60,917 nt of DNA from Neonectria sp. B-13 (lineage: Eukaryota > Ascomycota > Sordariomycetes > Hypocreales > Nectriaceae), in contig NOKP01000077.1 in the NCBI GenBank assembly GCA_002682825.1, positions 50,315 through 111,231 of the forward strand. The letters run 5' to 3'. A program made the translations under genes and the position numbers. This document shows, in pieces, positions 30,695 through 41,571 of the stretch. The number at the start of each line of letters is the position of its first letter. Positions within the stretch are counted from its first letter, which is position 1. Under the pieces are notes generated by a model. The model had not been told where the DNA came from. It saw only the letters and a list, made by a program, of their open reading frames with translations, and did not search any database.

Positions 30695-31217
30695 GGTGCT
30701 GCGGTGAGCGGTTCAGTGTCTATAAACTTGGCGAGACAGAATGATCTCTATCGCTCGTAGTCATCCGAAAGCTGAGCTGGAGAGTCACCAGCATCGGCTA
30801 TAGAGGACCCAGGCGATGGAACTGCCGTTGAGGCAACACGGGGTCAGCCGCACGTGGGTCTGACTCGGTTGGCCTGAAAGAGTGACTGGGAGGGAACTTT
30901 AGAGACCCAGCCAATGGAATTTCAGCCACATGGCTGAGGTTGTGGCAGAAGCTGGTAGTGTCTTACGGTTGTTTATGTATGCTGCTTCGTCCAAACGGAT
31001 GTCTAGTGTTCAATCTGACACATGCGTTTCAAAACAGACACCTTGTGCTCTCTGTTCTAGATGTAGCAGTTAAGGTGGATGATACAATTGTCGTGACCCA
31101 TTGTTTGTCGAGATCTGCAGACTACCGCTATGGCTATTCTTATATTTCAGCTGGTTATTTTGTCGGCACACTCTTGCGATACTGAACACCTCGTGCTGAT
31201 TAGTAGCCGGGACGAGT
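30695..31217. other. Intergenic, no feature recognised
   Basis: A short plus frame (30940-31185) has no motif. Nothing structural was seen. Confidence 0.5.
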
Positions 31218-31475
31218 CTAGGGCTTAGCGGCCCGCCCCATGCCACACCCTCCAGTCGCCCACAGAGTAGCGTTATACCCTATAGCAGCGCTAGGAACCC
31301 GCTGACCGTAGACATAGACAGGAGCAAGCACCTCCATCGAATAGATTATTGTGCTCATTTCACTACCAACCATTGCCTCTCTCCCAAAAAGGCGATGTAC
31401 TATGTCAGGCCAATCATGGCGAAATGCACGAAAGCGCTTCTGCCTCCTCGACGGACGTCTAAGCCGTAACTCAGC
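31218..31475 (-). CDS. Small hypothetical protein, about 85 aa
   Basis: A frame with ATG at about 31478 reads MAELRLRRPSRRQKRFRAF, then a Trp/His/Arg block (HDWPDIVHRL) and a hydrophobic C-terminus ending in a Gly-rich stretch. The highly basic start and coherent body suggest real protein, perhaps part of a larger family, but I do not recognise it. It lies just upstream of, and divergent from, the STAND-type fragment at 31611. Confidence 0.35.
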   Translation of the reverse strand, partial: AELRLRRPSRRQKRFRAFRHDWPDIVHRLFGREAMVGSEMSTIIYSMEVLAPVYVYGQRVPSAAIGYNATLWATGGCGMGRAAKP

Positions 31476-31610
31476 CATGGTACAGCCTCGCTGGGCACTC
31501 ACCTCAGTACCGTTACTGGACCCCTCCCTCTCAGAGATCTCGGGTTTTTAAGGCGCAAGCGGGACTCCCTCAAAACTACTTCGCTGACCATCAGTGCGTT
31601 ATCACGTACC

Positions 31611-31820
31611 ATGACCGAGGCTGTGGGCCTCGCTGCAAGTGTCATCGCAATCATCGACCTGTGTGCCAAAGTCGCCGTCCTCTGCCTCCAGTACTCCGCC
31701 GGTTGGACGACATCGCGGGGTCCAGAACTGGTCCGGATGGTAAAGCGCTCGCAAAACAGGCTGAGTCAGGGCAAGGCCCACAAGGCAATGTGGCGTTCCG
31801 GAACACGCGCCTTCAAGTGA
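31611..31820 (+). pseudogene. Lone N-terminal domain of a STAND/NLR protein
   Basis: From ATG 31611 the first 29 residues (TEAVGLAASVIAIIDLCAKV) match the start of the 'fungal N-terminal domain of STAND proteins' family, a HeLo-like helical domain that precedes NACHT or NB-ARC modules. After LCLQYS the similarity stops and the frame ends 40 codons later. The rest of the domain, which normally continues for about 200 residues of coiled helices, is absent. It is a truncated relic or a 5' exon orphaned by rearrangement. Confidence 0.6.
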
Positions 31821-32282
31821 CACCGCTGGGGTTCCGCAGCGGGCAGCATTTCGACTACTCTCCGGGGTCTCGCACGTCAATAAAACAGCGCTATGCGTGG
31901 ATTCATGTAGCTGGATGGATGGAGACAACTTCAATATGTAAACTGCACATCCATCGTTGAGTTTGTCTTTTAAATTTCCTACGCCTAAAGCCCTTGCCGC
32001 TGGCTTTATGCAGATGTGTATTCCTGGGTAATCCTATTGGCCTCGCAACGCGCCTCACACCATGCGCCTCACAACATGCGCCCAGAAATTCCGCAAGACG
32101 CTGCAGTCTCCAGCCTGGCATGGTGGGCTGTGATGCAGTAGGCACAAAAGGAAGCTGAGGTAGCCCAGTCCTACCTGCAGGGTCTGTACGCCTAACTAAC
32201 AGCCTCGCCATGAGTTCAGTGTGGGATATAATGCGAGGCACCCCTCATCAGCTCAAACCTGTCACATCAACGACACATCGCC
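31821..32282. other. Intergenic, upstream of the NLR
   Basis: No gene. The word TGCGCCTCACA is repeated at about 32054-32075. The NLR promoter should lie in the right half, but no element is evident. Confidence 0.5.
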
Positions 32283-35200
32283 ATGGAGACTGTCGGCCTC
32301 GCCATTGGGGTCGCTGGCCTCGCCGGGCTCTTCACCTCCTGCCTGGAGGCCATCGATAAGGCACAATCCTACCAGACATTTGGAACTGACTCGCACGTTC
32401 TAGACACCCGGTTCGAGGTTGCCAAGGCCCGCTTTGAGCGATGGGGCCCGGGTGTGGGGATCGAGCAAGGCAGGCTGCTGCCCGACCATCACTCTCTCTT
32501 AGACGACCAAGCCACGACTACGGTGGTGGCGGGGGTGCTAGATATCATCGTCAAGGCTATTTGCGATGAGAGCAACACGCCTCTACGTCGGACTCGGCTT
32601 GCGGGGCCAGGCGATGACCAGGGCACGCACCGGCCGAGGCACCCTGCGCCCGAATCGAGGAGAAGGAAGATGACTTGGGCGCTCTGGGGCAAGGGAGGGC
32701 GCACGGGGCAGGTCGAGCAATTCGAAAAGCTGGTGCAGGACCTACACCATCTGGTACCCCCAGATACAGGGGAGCATACGCGACCGGCACACAAACCGAA
32801 CACAGGGCGCACTGACACGCTTGCACTTGGTACGGATCTTACTATCAACACAAGACTGCCGTCTAATTAAGAGCAGAGACTACCCCGGGCCACGCGTGGC
32901 CTCTCGAGATACAGCGGATCCTGGCTCGGATTGACGGAGGGTTGAGAGGTAAAGTACTACACCCGGACTTCCTAGCCCCGAGCTAACGCCGTGGAGCCGA
33001 GACGCGACGGGAACTCCACTCCTGGCTCGGTTGCAGCTCTCCAAACGAACGCTACCACGACTCCCTTCAGAAGCGGCTCATCGGCACCTGCGACTGGATC
33101 CTCGACCGGCCTGTGTTCCAGCACTGGCTGGCGACAGAGCTATCCGCAGGACCCAAGCTGCTGTGGATCCACGGGCCTGCGGGTTTCGGGAAGACGATCC
33201 TCTGCGCCCGCATCGTCGAACACCTTTCGTCCATCCTCGAGACACCCGTCACCCATTTCTTCTTTTCATCCGACCTCGAGAGCCGCGGCGACCCTTTCTT
33301 TGCCCTACGATCATGGATCTCCCAGATCGTGTCGCGCCATGAGGATGCATTCGAGCACGTCCGCCAGAAATGTGAGTCTGACTCGGATCCCGTCGCAACG
33401 CGCGCAACTGTCATCACGCTCTTCACGCAGCTCCTCCGCGTCATTCCTGGCTGTACATTCGTTGCCGACGGTCTAGACGAATGTATCTATTCAGATCACA
33501 GCACCACCTCAATCACAAGGTTTCTCCACGATGTTACGGATGCGGTTGCCGGGACGGATACGCGAGTCCTTGTAGCCAGTCGCGACGAGCCCGAGATCCG
33601 ACACGCCCTCATAGACGACGTACGCAAGAGTTTTGCCGAGTACAAGATCATGCCTGACGACGTCCGATTCGACACTGCCGCCTACTCCCAGGACATTGTC
33701 AACAGGAAACTACCCAACAAGAGCGATGATGTCCGATCGACCCTCTCTGAAGCAATGACCGTTCGATGCCAAGGCCAGTTCCTCTGGCTCAAGATGCAGG
33801 AGGAATCGCTTAGGAAAGGGATGAACAAGAAGCAACTTCAGCACACTATCCAAGACACGCCGACTGGGCTTGACCATCTCTACGAGCATAATTGGACGAG
33901 AATCACCGGGTTCCGAGAACGGGAGAAGCAGCGAGCCTTCGCTCTCCTACGCTGGGCGGCGTTCGCACTACGACCTCTGACTGTCTGCGAGATCACTGAA
34001 GCTGTACTCATCGACGAATTCGGAGACCTGCCGTTGGAAGATCTCCCCGATGCTGTGGATGACGACTATGTCGACAGTGAAATAATCGGTCTTTGCGGCC
34101 CTCTCTTGGAGGTCAGGAACGAATCCACCGCTCCTTCCGCAGGCCGACAGACGGTGCACCTACCGCACTTTTCCATCCGGCAATACCTCCTTTGTAAGCT
34201 CCCAACGCCAGACTGGATTCAACAGAATGATCGCTTGCACATTTCCCACGAGCAGCTCCAAAACACCGTGCTCGCCAAGGCCTGCCTTCAGTATATCGGC
34301 TTGCACAAAGTTTGGGTAGACGTACCCCATGGCTCTTCGTTGAGTCTTGGCGTGTCGTTTCGAAGCTATGCAGCAACAACCTGGCATCAACATGTCAACT
34401 CGGGCCTGCGCAATAACGCGGAGTTAACCAGGCTCTCCGTTGGATTTCTCAGCAGAGAGAACTCAGCCTGGGATGCTTGGACGACATTGGTCGAGTCAGA
34501 GGATGCAAAGCGACAGGACGAAAAGGCTGAGACAATCCCACCTGGCCCCCTATACTACGCGATAAAACTGCACTTGACGGACGTGGCAATTTCCTTGATC
34601 ACTGAACGAAACGTAAATGAGACTAGCAGCCTGGGAAGGTCAGCTCTTGGCATCGCCTGCGCCAACGGGACCAGAGACATTGTTGACGTACTTCTCGAGA
34701 AGGGGGCTGATGTTGCAGTCGCGAACAACATTGGATTGACACCACTGTATGCAGCATCAAATAACGGCCACGTCGACGTGCTCAAGCTACTTCTCGAGAA
34801 GGGGGCTGATATCACAGTCGCGGACGATGATGGGTGGACACCACTGCATGCAGCATCAAATAACGGCCACATTGAGGTCGTTAAGCTACTTCTCGAGAAG
34901 GGGGCTGATATCACAGTCGCGGATGATGATGGGTGGACGCCACTGAATGCAGCATCAAATAACGGCCATACCGAGGTCGTTAAGCTACTTCTCGAGAAGG
35001 GGGCTGATATCACAGTCGCGGATGATGATGGGTGGACACCACTAAACTCAGCATCAGATAACGGCCATACCGAGGTGGTTAAGCTGCTTCTCGAGAAGGG
35101 GGCTGATGTTGCAGTTATGAACAAGAGTGGATGGACACCACTAAACTCAGCATCAAATAACGGCCACATCGACGTGGTTAAGCTACTTCTCGAGAAGGGG

Positions 35201-35611
35201 GCTGATNNNNNNNNNNNNNNNNNNNNNNNNNNNNNNNNNNNNNNNNNNNNNNNNNNNNNNNNNNNNNNNNNNNNNNNNNNNNNNNNNNNNNNNNNNNNNN
35301 NNNNNNTTAAGCTACTTCTCGAGAAGGGAGCTGATGTTACAGTCGCGAACGATGATGGATGGACGCCACTGAATGCAGCATCAAATAACGGCCACGTCGA
35401 GGTCGTTAAGCTACTTCTCGAGAAGGGGGCTGATGTTACAGTTGCGAACGATAATGGATGGACGCCACTGAATGCAGCATCAAATAACGGCCATATTGAG
35501 GTCGTTAAGCTACTTCTCGAGAAGGGGGCTGATATCACAGTCGCGGATGATGATGGGTGGACTCTGCTCCGTTTGATCCCGAGGCCGCTTGGTGCGACGC
35601 CTGTACGCTAG
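32283..35611 (+). CDS. HeLo-NACHT-ankyrin NLR receptor (C-terminus shifted)
   Basis: Three exons: 32283-32829, 32877-32948 and 32997-35611, with short 47- and 48-nt introns (GTACGG/GCAG; GTAAAG/GGAG, branch GCTAAC) and matching phases. Residues 1-180 are a HeLo domain (METVGLAIGVAGLAGLFTSC), the family that in HET-S acts as a membrane-targeting cell-death effector. After the linker ELHSWLGCSSPNERYHDSLQ, a NACHT NTPase begins near residue 240: Walker A GPAGFGKT (about 265) and Walker B FVADGLDEC. A helical module follows, then ankyrin repeats of 33 residues from about 747. The repeats are nearly identical at DNA level, and 100 Ns interrupt them. The protein ends in a foreign 15-residue tail because the frame is lost before a ZZ-type finger. 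Such receptors control heterokaryon incompatibility or immunity. Confidence 0.85.
34690..35560 (+). repeat. 99-bp ankyrin-coding tandem repeats
   Basis: Units of 99 bp recur, each with CTACTTCTCGAGAAGGGGGC, GATATCACAGTC-type and GCATCAAATAACGGCCA words. Neighbouring units differ at only a handful of sites, concentrated in codons for the variable surface positions (ADDDGW / MNKSGW / ANDNGW; HVD / HIE / HTE). At least seven units are visible around the gap. Such uniformity implies recent unequal exchange or gene conversion. Confidence 0.9.
35207..35306. other. Assembly gap, exactly 100 Ns
   Basis: Exactly 100 N characters lie within the ankyrin repeats. A round 100 is the usual placeholder for a gap of unknown length, so the true number of repeats is unknown and frame continuity across the gap is not established. 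Confidence 0.95.
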
Positions 35612-35736
35612 GCATCCGGGACGGTTGCGGCTACTCTTGCAGCCTGTGTGGCATGGGAGGGGTTCGTTTGTGCTCGGAGTGCTTTGAGAGAGGTGTCCGA
35701 TGTTGTGACAGCTCTCACGTTCTAGTGCTCCGGTGA
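35570..35736 (+). pseudogene. Out-of-frame ZZ-type zinc finger at the NLR 3' end
   Basis: In a different frame from the ankyrin array, the sequence reads WCDACTLGIRDGCGYSCSLC, then CSECFERGVRCC and SSHVLVLR before a TGA at 35734-35736. The C-x2-C / C-x2-C / C-x2-C / H spacing fits a ZZ-like finger, which often closes fungal ankyrin NLRs. The frame change lies near 35560-35570, just after ADDDGW. This suggests an imprecise recombination between the last repeat and the finger. Confidence 0.7.
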
Positions 35737-36275
35737 GTGCCCAGAAGACCTCTTCTGGCTATATCAGTGGTATGTGCTATGCTTGTTTACGAAGGACCTA
35801 GATCCTGGTTTCGATCTTTAGCAAGTTTGTTCTGAATTATTCACTACTGTCTATGGAATCTGGATTCTATCAAGATTTGCGACCACTGATTATCTAAATC
35901 GACAATAATTCCCATCATACTGTTGGCTTGGCCGCCACTATCGAGCATTCAACTAGCAAGAGGATAACATCGCATGTTAAGGCACTGCATTCCACTCGCA
36001 GCTACACTCAGCTAGCTAGGGTCAACGGCCTAGCTTCATTGCTTCTACTTCCTCCATAACTTACAATGAAAGCGCACCTGAAGGACTCCCACAGAAGTTT
36101 GACGATTCTGCGGATCCTAGCTGCTAATCTTCCCAATGCTTTCGGTCCGTCCGTGAACTTGGCCTCTTTTGTTGTGTTTATGGAGATACCTGTTGATCTA
36201 GTTAGGCCGCCTTAACAAGGATACTGCAATGATGCTAAGACAATCAGCACGCGCTGCCTCTTCCGGCTGGTCTGC
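35737..36275. other. Intergenic, no feature recognised
   Basis: AT-rich sequence between the NLR and the SesB-like remnant. No coding frame or repeat was noticed. Confidence 0.5.
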
Positions 36276-36743
36276 TCACTCGACTCGATGGTCGTCAGGG
36301 GGCGGGGTGTAGAGGGTGGTGATGCCGAGGAAGCCATCGTCGAGCGCAAGGTATTGGCCGCGGGCGGGCTGGTTCTCGGTCGTCCTAGGCAACAAAACGC
36401 GCCAAGTCTTACCGGTCCGAGACTTCTGGAGTGGAATGGGGGTGTTCTGAAAGGTAACCGTAGCCGTGCCAGAGCGACCGTGTATCTCGTGGGCGAGGGA
36501 CTTGACGACGGGGTCCGCAGAGCTCTCGCGGTCTACGAGAAAGGATTGTAAACGGTCGTCATCCCAGCCGAGAGGCACACCACGGGCACAGAATGTCCTG
36601 CCATCTTTCGGTGGCTCGCTGTCTGAAGGTGAGGATTTGGATGCCTAGGGTGCGCATCCGCCGAGAATCCAGCGGCACGTCAAGAGGGTGAAGATCGCGA
36701 TGATGGCCAGAAGGCTGAACTGGCCAGCATCTGGCAGACTCAT
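36276..36743 (-). pseudogene. SesB-like alpha/beta-hydrolase N-terminus, NLR-associated, broken
   Basis: A frame from a Met at 36743 begins SLPDAGQFSLLAIIAIFTLL, a membrane anchor. It meets an in-frame TAG at 36645-36647 and resumes in the same frame with VPLGWDDDRLQSFLVDR, VVKSLAHEIHGRSG and QYLALDDGFLGITTLYTPP before stopping at 36276. This start is typical of fungal proteins with a SesB-like lipase domain ahead of NB-ARC or TPR/ankyrin modules. The catalytic GxSxG region, expected after the last block, is absent, so only the leader remains. The single TAG sits where a CAG (Gln) would be one transition away. Confidence 0.65.
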
Positions 36744-37082
36744 AGCGCGGGCGAGCTTACCTTGCACTCCAAGCTCAAAACGGCCGTGCAACCAATTTTG
36801 ATCGTATGCGGATGCTGTCGTGCTGTGTCTTTCTGTCAAGCTCGAGGATCACCGTAGCGGCGACCTTTGTTATCCTGGATGGAGTGGTAAAGTCGCAGTG
36901 ACGAGGAGCGGATGAGAGTTGGGGAGGGAAAAATGGAACAGCGGGGAGAGGAAAGGCGCCTGGGTTGCCTCTGGGATTGTGGCTGAAGCAAGCTCTGCAA
37001 CCAACAGCAAGTGATTGCCACGCATCTGGGCCAATCAACGGCCAACTAACTCCGTCGGTCTGACCAGGCTGTGGCGGCCACG
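36744..37082. other. Intergenic, no feature recognised
   Basis: Overlapping short minus frames without motif. Probably the former upstream region of the SesB-like remnant. Confidence 0.5.
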
Positions 37083-37610
37083 TCACATCTGACTGCCGGG
37101 AGGTGATGGGGTTGCCAACACGCATTTACATCTCGGTGCAATACATACAGAGAAGCAAATCAGCTCGCCAATAATTGCCACGGCCAGGTCTCTCCATCCT
37201 AAATCACCCGGGGCGACTCCTGTCCTGTCGCTGCGACGCCATCTGTTTGCAAGGCTGAACAGTCGACAGGAGGTGGAACTGAAAAAGCGTCGACTAATAT
37301 GGAGTATGATGACAACTGCCGCCAAGACGAAGGCCATCGACAGTAGAGCCATTCCATAGGAAAATTGCTGGAAGCAAGCCTTGTCACCAAATCTCTCCAT
37401 AGCCAATGCCACCTGCATGGCCGACAGAACCACAGTAATGTAGACGAAAACAGCCAACATCCAGCCAAAGTTCTGTTCGAAGAAGTTTGTGTAGCGTGTC
37501 GGCCACGGCATAAAGCCGTGTACCACGTCTCACAGTGAGAAATTGGCCGCGCCAAACCGGTATAGCGTGTTGAGCCGGGACAGCTGTCGGAAAGCTAGCG
37601 TGGCACTCAG
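37083..37610 (-). pseudogene. Multi-pass membrane protein of unknown function, broken
   Basis: Reading leftward, RLSRLNTLYRFGAANFSL is followed by an in-frame TGA (at about 37530) and then, in the same frame, DVVHGFMPWPTRYTNFFEQN and two strong membrane segments (WMLAVFVYITVVLSAMQVAL; FSYGMALLSMAFVLAAVVII). A third hydrophobic stretch lies near the end. I recognise the pattern from a large, often subtelomeric, family of fungal membrane proteins without known function; that assignment is from memory. The TGA replaces what is probably an Arg codon (CGA). Confidence 0.55.
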
Positions 37611-37823
37611 ATGACTTGTATTGTCTATGTCCTTGTCCCCCTGGGCTATCTCTGTGGTGTTCAGGGGATGTCTGGTTCCTTGGCCGCTTTCCTATTCGGG
37701 CTGTGCCCGGCAAAGGTTCGGCGACCTGTCTGTGGACCACGAAGGTGGTCACATGACCACTCTGTTGAGAATATGTACATGATCCAATCTAACAATAACC
37801 GAGACCTAGTTAGCAATCGACTT

Positions 37824-38230
37824 TCAAAGAGAAGGTTTGAGCAGACGCAGATCCTTACCTGTGAAAAGTTTGCTGGAGATGCCAACAAGGCCTTTGCCGA
37901 CTCTCTTCACAGCTCCAGTTGCTCCCCCTTCTTTGGCCCCTCGACACGGTAGTACAAAGACGTCGGTCACTCGATCGACCACCCCGTTTGCCAGGACCTT
38001 GGCTCCAGCCACAGTCCCCGACTTCCAGTCGCAAATGGCCCCATAATCTCGGACCTCTTCGCCATATAAGCGAGGCACGTTTCTAAGTCCTTCTGTGAAC
38101 GCGAAGGGAATGGTCACCAGGCCACCAGCGTAATGTCCAAAGAAGCTTCCGACGCCAGAAGCCGAAGCAATGGCCGCGGCTCCTACCCCAGTTATGCAGC
38201 TCTGTCCATCAAGCTGCTTGAGCGTTCATC
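37824..38230 (-). pseudogene. C-terminal fragment of a sterol/UDP-glucosyltransferase-type protein
   Basis: A frame of about 135 codons contains AAAIASASGVGSFFGHYAGG, IPFAFTEGLRNVPRLYGEEV, RDYGAICDWKSGTVAGAK, VVDRVTDVFVLP and RVGKGLVGISSKLFTG. This block resembles the long C-terminal extension found after the GT1 catalytic domain in some fungal sterol-glucosyltransferase-like proteins. The catalytic domain is not upstream. A GTAAGG donor follows LFTG, but the continuing exon is not recognisable. It is a displaced fragment, not a working gene. Confidence 0.55.
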
Positions 38231-39092
38231 TGGAGCGTGGTGGACAGTTCCCACCCCGTCATCCACACGCGTCGTACAACAGTCACAAAAGCCCAGGTAG
38301 GTGCAGTAAATGTACTCATAATACTATTTGCCGAATGGCACGTGAGATCCTTCTCTTATCCTGTGCTGAAGTGCCCATTTCTTTCAGTCGCATCTTATGA
38401 GAGCTACGTTACTGCAGTCAGAAGCATCCTGTGCTGACACCAGGAGTGCACGGGCGGTAAATCCCGACGGTCGCTCACTAATTTCTGCTCGCAACACTCT
38501 ACACCAGCGCCAAAGGATCCCTTGGAGGTCCTGCTATTATTTCCCAACGCCCTCAAAGTGCCTCCGTCCCAAAACCGCCTAGCCCATAACTGCTTTTGTC
38601 CCATGACCGCCGATGTCCCACGACCGCCGATGTCCACCGACCGCCAATGTGACAGAACCATTGAGTCCCAGGACGGGGTGCTGGACTCTTCTGTCCCCGG
38701 AACGCTTTCGCTGTCACGCCTACGGGAACGCTGGTGATACGTTTACAACTGGTTCCCGATGGCCTAGATACATTTTTGATTAATTCCAATAAGGACAACA
38801 TTCTATTGTGGGTACGAGTTAGATCCTGCACCATATGTTACATGAATTGCCCACAGATGCACACGAACCACGTGAAACCATCTTGCCCCTCGTGACTGGA
38901 CATTCATTTGATAGGAGGCGACCAATCATGATAGGTCATTTGAGAAATGCAGCCTAACGTCTGTGTAACGTCCTCGGGTTGGAGGCTGCGTTATTTAATT
39001 GAGCGGCGCTGTCTCTCCATCCCTTGATTTTGATGCTCGCGCTGTCGAATTACGACCTCAAGTAGCTCAACAGGCCTTTTGAACCTGCTATA
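38231..39092. other. Intergenic with a small tandem repeat
   Basis: No gene recognised. Three imperfect units of about 16-17 bp (GACCGCCGATGTCC) lie at 38603-38651. Confidence 0.5.
38603..38651 (+). repeat. Three imperfect GACCGCCGATGTCC units
   Basis: The units read ATGACCGCCGATGTCCC, ACGACCGCCGATGTCC and ACCGACCGCCAATGTG in succession. Confidence 0.75.
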
Positions 39093-41134
39093 ATGGACAC
39101 TTCACTCATTCACTCCGCCGAAAATATTAGTCTCTTGTACCTTCTGCACTCAGTCCCCTGCCCTCCATCATCTGTGCCCATTGATCGACCACGGATACGT
39201 GAGGCAGGGTATACGTTGTCATTTGAGAGGGAGAGGTCGGTTACAAAGGTCTTAGCCTTCCTCTCGAGCGTCGAGGATGATCCCAACCACATTCCTGCAG
39301 TCTGCGTCCGGGAGATCTCTGATTCTGGACAATTAGAGGTCCTGGCAGCTGTGAATAAAGCGAACTGGGCAGATGGCCACCAAGCTCTCCATGAGATAGA
39401 GCTCGGCTTTCAGAAGGTCTTTGGAGTGCTTTCTCGCGTGGTGGATGGTGAGTTACTATATCGCCGTGCTCATGCCGTCCGCCACTGATTAAAATCGTAC
39501 AAGACAAACCTAGCACCGAGGATGACGTTTTCGACGCAATTGTTTCTATGTGTTCTAAGCGAATTCTTTGCCGCCTTCGATTACGCAGCAACAACAGGAA
39601 GAAATCAAAGCAACCATTCAGAGAAGTCATACAAGAAGCTCTAGGTTCGCTCCGCTCAGTCCAAGCAAACTTGCCTAAGAAGGGAGGGTTGCTACAAGCA
39701 TTGTCCTTGTTTATGGAGAGGGCCAAAGTAGTAATTACCTTAGTGGATGCTTGGACAAACCACCAGACGCAGACCCGACTCAAGGATTTGGTTAACGGAG
39801 TCTATGACCTAAGGCAAGTGAACGACCTCTGTGCCCTCTTCGAAACTATACCAAACCGCCTCATGGGCCCGAGTTCAAGGGAAAATCTCCTGAATATCAT
39901 CAGAAAGGTTGCAGGGTACCGAGAGGCTGCCCTGTTCTTACACCGCACTGCCAAGAAATTCTCCTTGGTTCGACAAGCAAGGCTAGTTCCTGTTCACTTG
40001 CCGCAGGCCATGTTTCATGATGTAATCCCAAATCAATACAGACCATCTTTGGAGTCCACGGTTGCGAGGGTCCATGGAGGAGCAAAGCGAAAGCCGGACC
40101 TCGCCCGAATGTGCTACCTATTAAGAACCAGTCAACAAGATGCAGCGACGCAGTTCAATCAGCAAACACTGAAATCTTTGAGCGAGGCTAAGATTCACGC
40201 CGAGGTTCAGCTCATCTTCCACCTTGAACTTCATAAAATGGAGAAGCCCCCACGGACGGTGTCGTCGAGTAAAGATGCCTGCTATCTATGTTTTGCGCTT
40301 GTTCATATGTATGGCAAGATTCACACACAGCGGTGCCACGGAAGACTATATCCCGGATGGCGATTGCCACACCGCTCAGGTCTCGACGAGATTGCCAGAC
40401 AATTCAATAGACGCCTAGAGGAGAACCTTGGGGAGAGTATCAGAATACTACTGAAGGGAAACAAAAAGACCGTGTATCCAGATCCAAAGGAGAGTACACT
40501 CTCAAGCCTGCCAGTATCGGCATCGACATTGGTGGTTTCGTCAATACCGGATGCAAACAGAAGCCAGAGTTCCAAAGCAGGATACCGAAGAGCCAACAGT
40601 CCGGAATCCATCGCAAGGGAAATAGGAAGTAATAATACTTTACGGGCATTAACAAAGAGCCATGTCACTCCCGTGGAGCCAACAAGGACTACATGTGAAG
40701 AGAGCGGTGTTGCGAATGTTCCGTCACGTACTACTTCTTCAAAGCAAAATGGCTCAGTTGAACCATCACCTACATGTACCAAGTCAGACTTAAAGAGAAC
40801 CTGCATTATGACGATGGGGCAGCCGCTTCCGGGAAGTGTTGAAACCAGCGACGCATCACTCGTCCACAGCACTGGGACGTTCAAATTACAGATCGAATAC
40901 TCAGCGCAGGCGGATTCGGCTTCAATCGAGAATCCTTCCGGACGTCTGAACTATGTTGTGGAATGGCTTGCCGTCGGCGATGCGGTGGCGCTACAGGAGA
41001 GTAAAGCAGCCGTCATCCACGATGCCGAGGTGGTAGATTTCAGTTGCTCGTATCCTGCAAACGAAGCAAGATGTATCTACGTTGCCTGTCGAGGGTCGAT
41101 TCTCAAGATCGATCTTCATGCAAGGTTGGCTTAG
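39093..41134 (+). CDS. OTT_1508-like deaminase-domain protein, about 661 aa
   Basis: Two exons: 39093-39447 and 39504-41134. The donor is GTGAGT, the acceptor CAAG, and the frame is kept (SRVVD-KPSTED). The first 330 residues are mostly helical and basic. A deaminase-fold core follows. Zinc ligands fit H350-A-E352 (AKIHAEVQLIFHLEL) and C378-x2-C381 (SSSKDACYLCFALVHMY), the two signature motifs of OTT_1508_deam proteins. These are predicted nucleic-acid or nucleotide deaminases derived from bacterial conflict systems and expanded in fungi. About 470 onward is Ser/Thr-rich, and the last 90 residues form a beta-rich tail. No stop or shift was seen, so the gene looks intact. Whether the substrate is DNA, RNA or free nucleotide is unknown. 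Confidence 0.8.
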
Positions 41135-41158
41135 TGGCACTAAGCATAGGAAGTTGGG

Positions 41159-41371
41159 GTGACTGGCGCCCGTTACCCAGTTGAAGGTGGGGAATGGGGT
41201 GTAAGGCTTTCCCTTGATGAAAGACATATACATGTATGCTGCTTCTCATATCTCTTGACGCTGGAGGATGGTACGAGACATGAAATTATTGCACCTGGCC
41301 TTGATCAACGACCACTTCGAAATAATCACACTGCGCTGGTATATCTCCGTTTTAAACCATCGACTTTCTAA
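41159..41371 (+). other. Short ORF between deaminase and DUF7587-like gene
   Basis: A 70-codon frame (GGEWGVRLSLDERHIHVCCF, LTLEDGTRHEIIAPGLDQRP) has a coherent beta-rich look. It might be a lost 5' exon of the next gene or a further exon of the deaminase, but no splice pair joins it cleanly to either. Confidence 0.25.
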
Positions 41372-41571
41372 AGTCCCTGTCTGAGTCGATTGCGATTTCC
41401 TCAACAATTTGATGCACACATCCTCACTTTCTGGAGACTTCCAAAGCTCGATTTAGGATAAGCCCACTTTATGCATTTTCACTGGGAACTTACACTTTGG
41501 CCTACTGCAGAGATAATTGCGCCCATATACACAAGAAGGATCACTAACCACTAACCACTCCTACCCTGTAG

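Noticed and set aside
34555..35538. Long minus-strand frame opposite the ankyrin repeats
   Set aside because: It is the antisense shadow of the 99-bp repeats.
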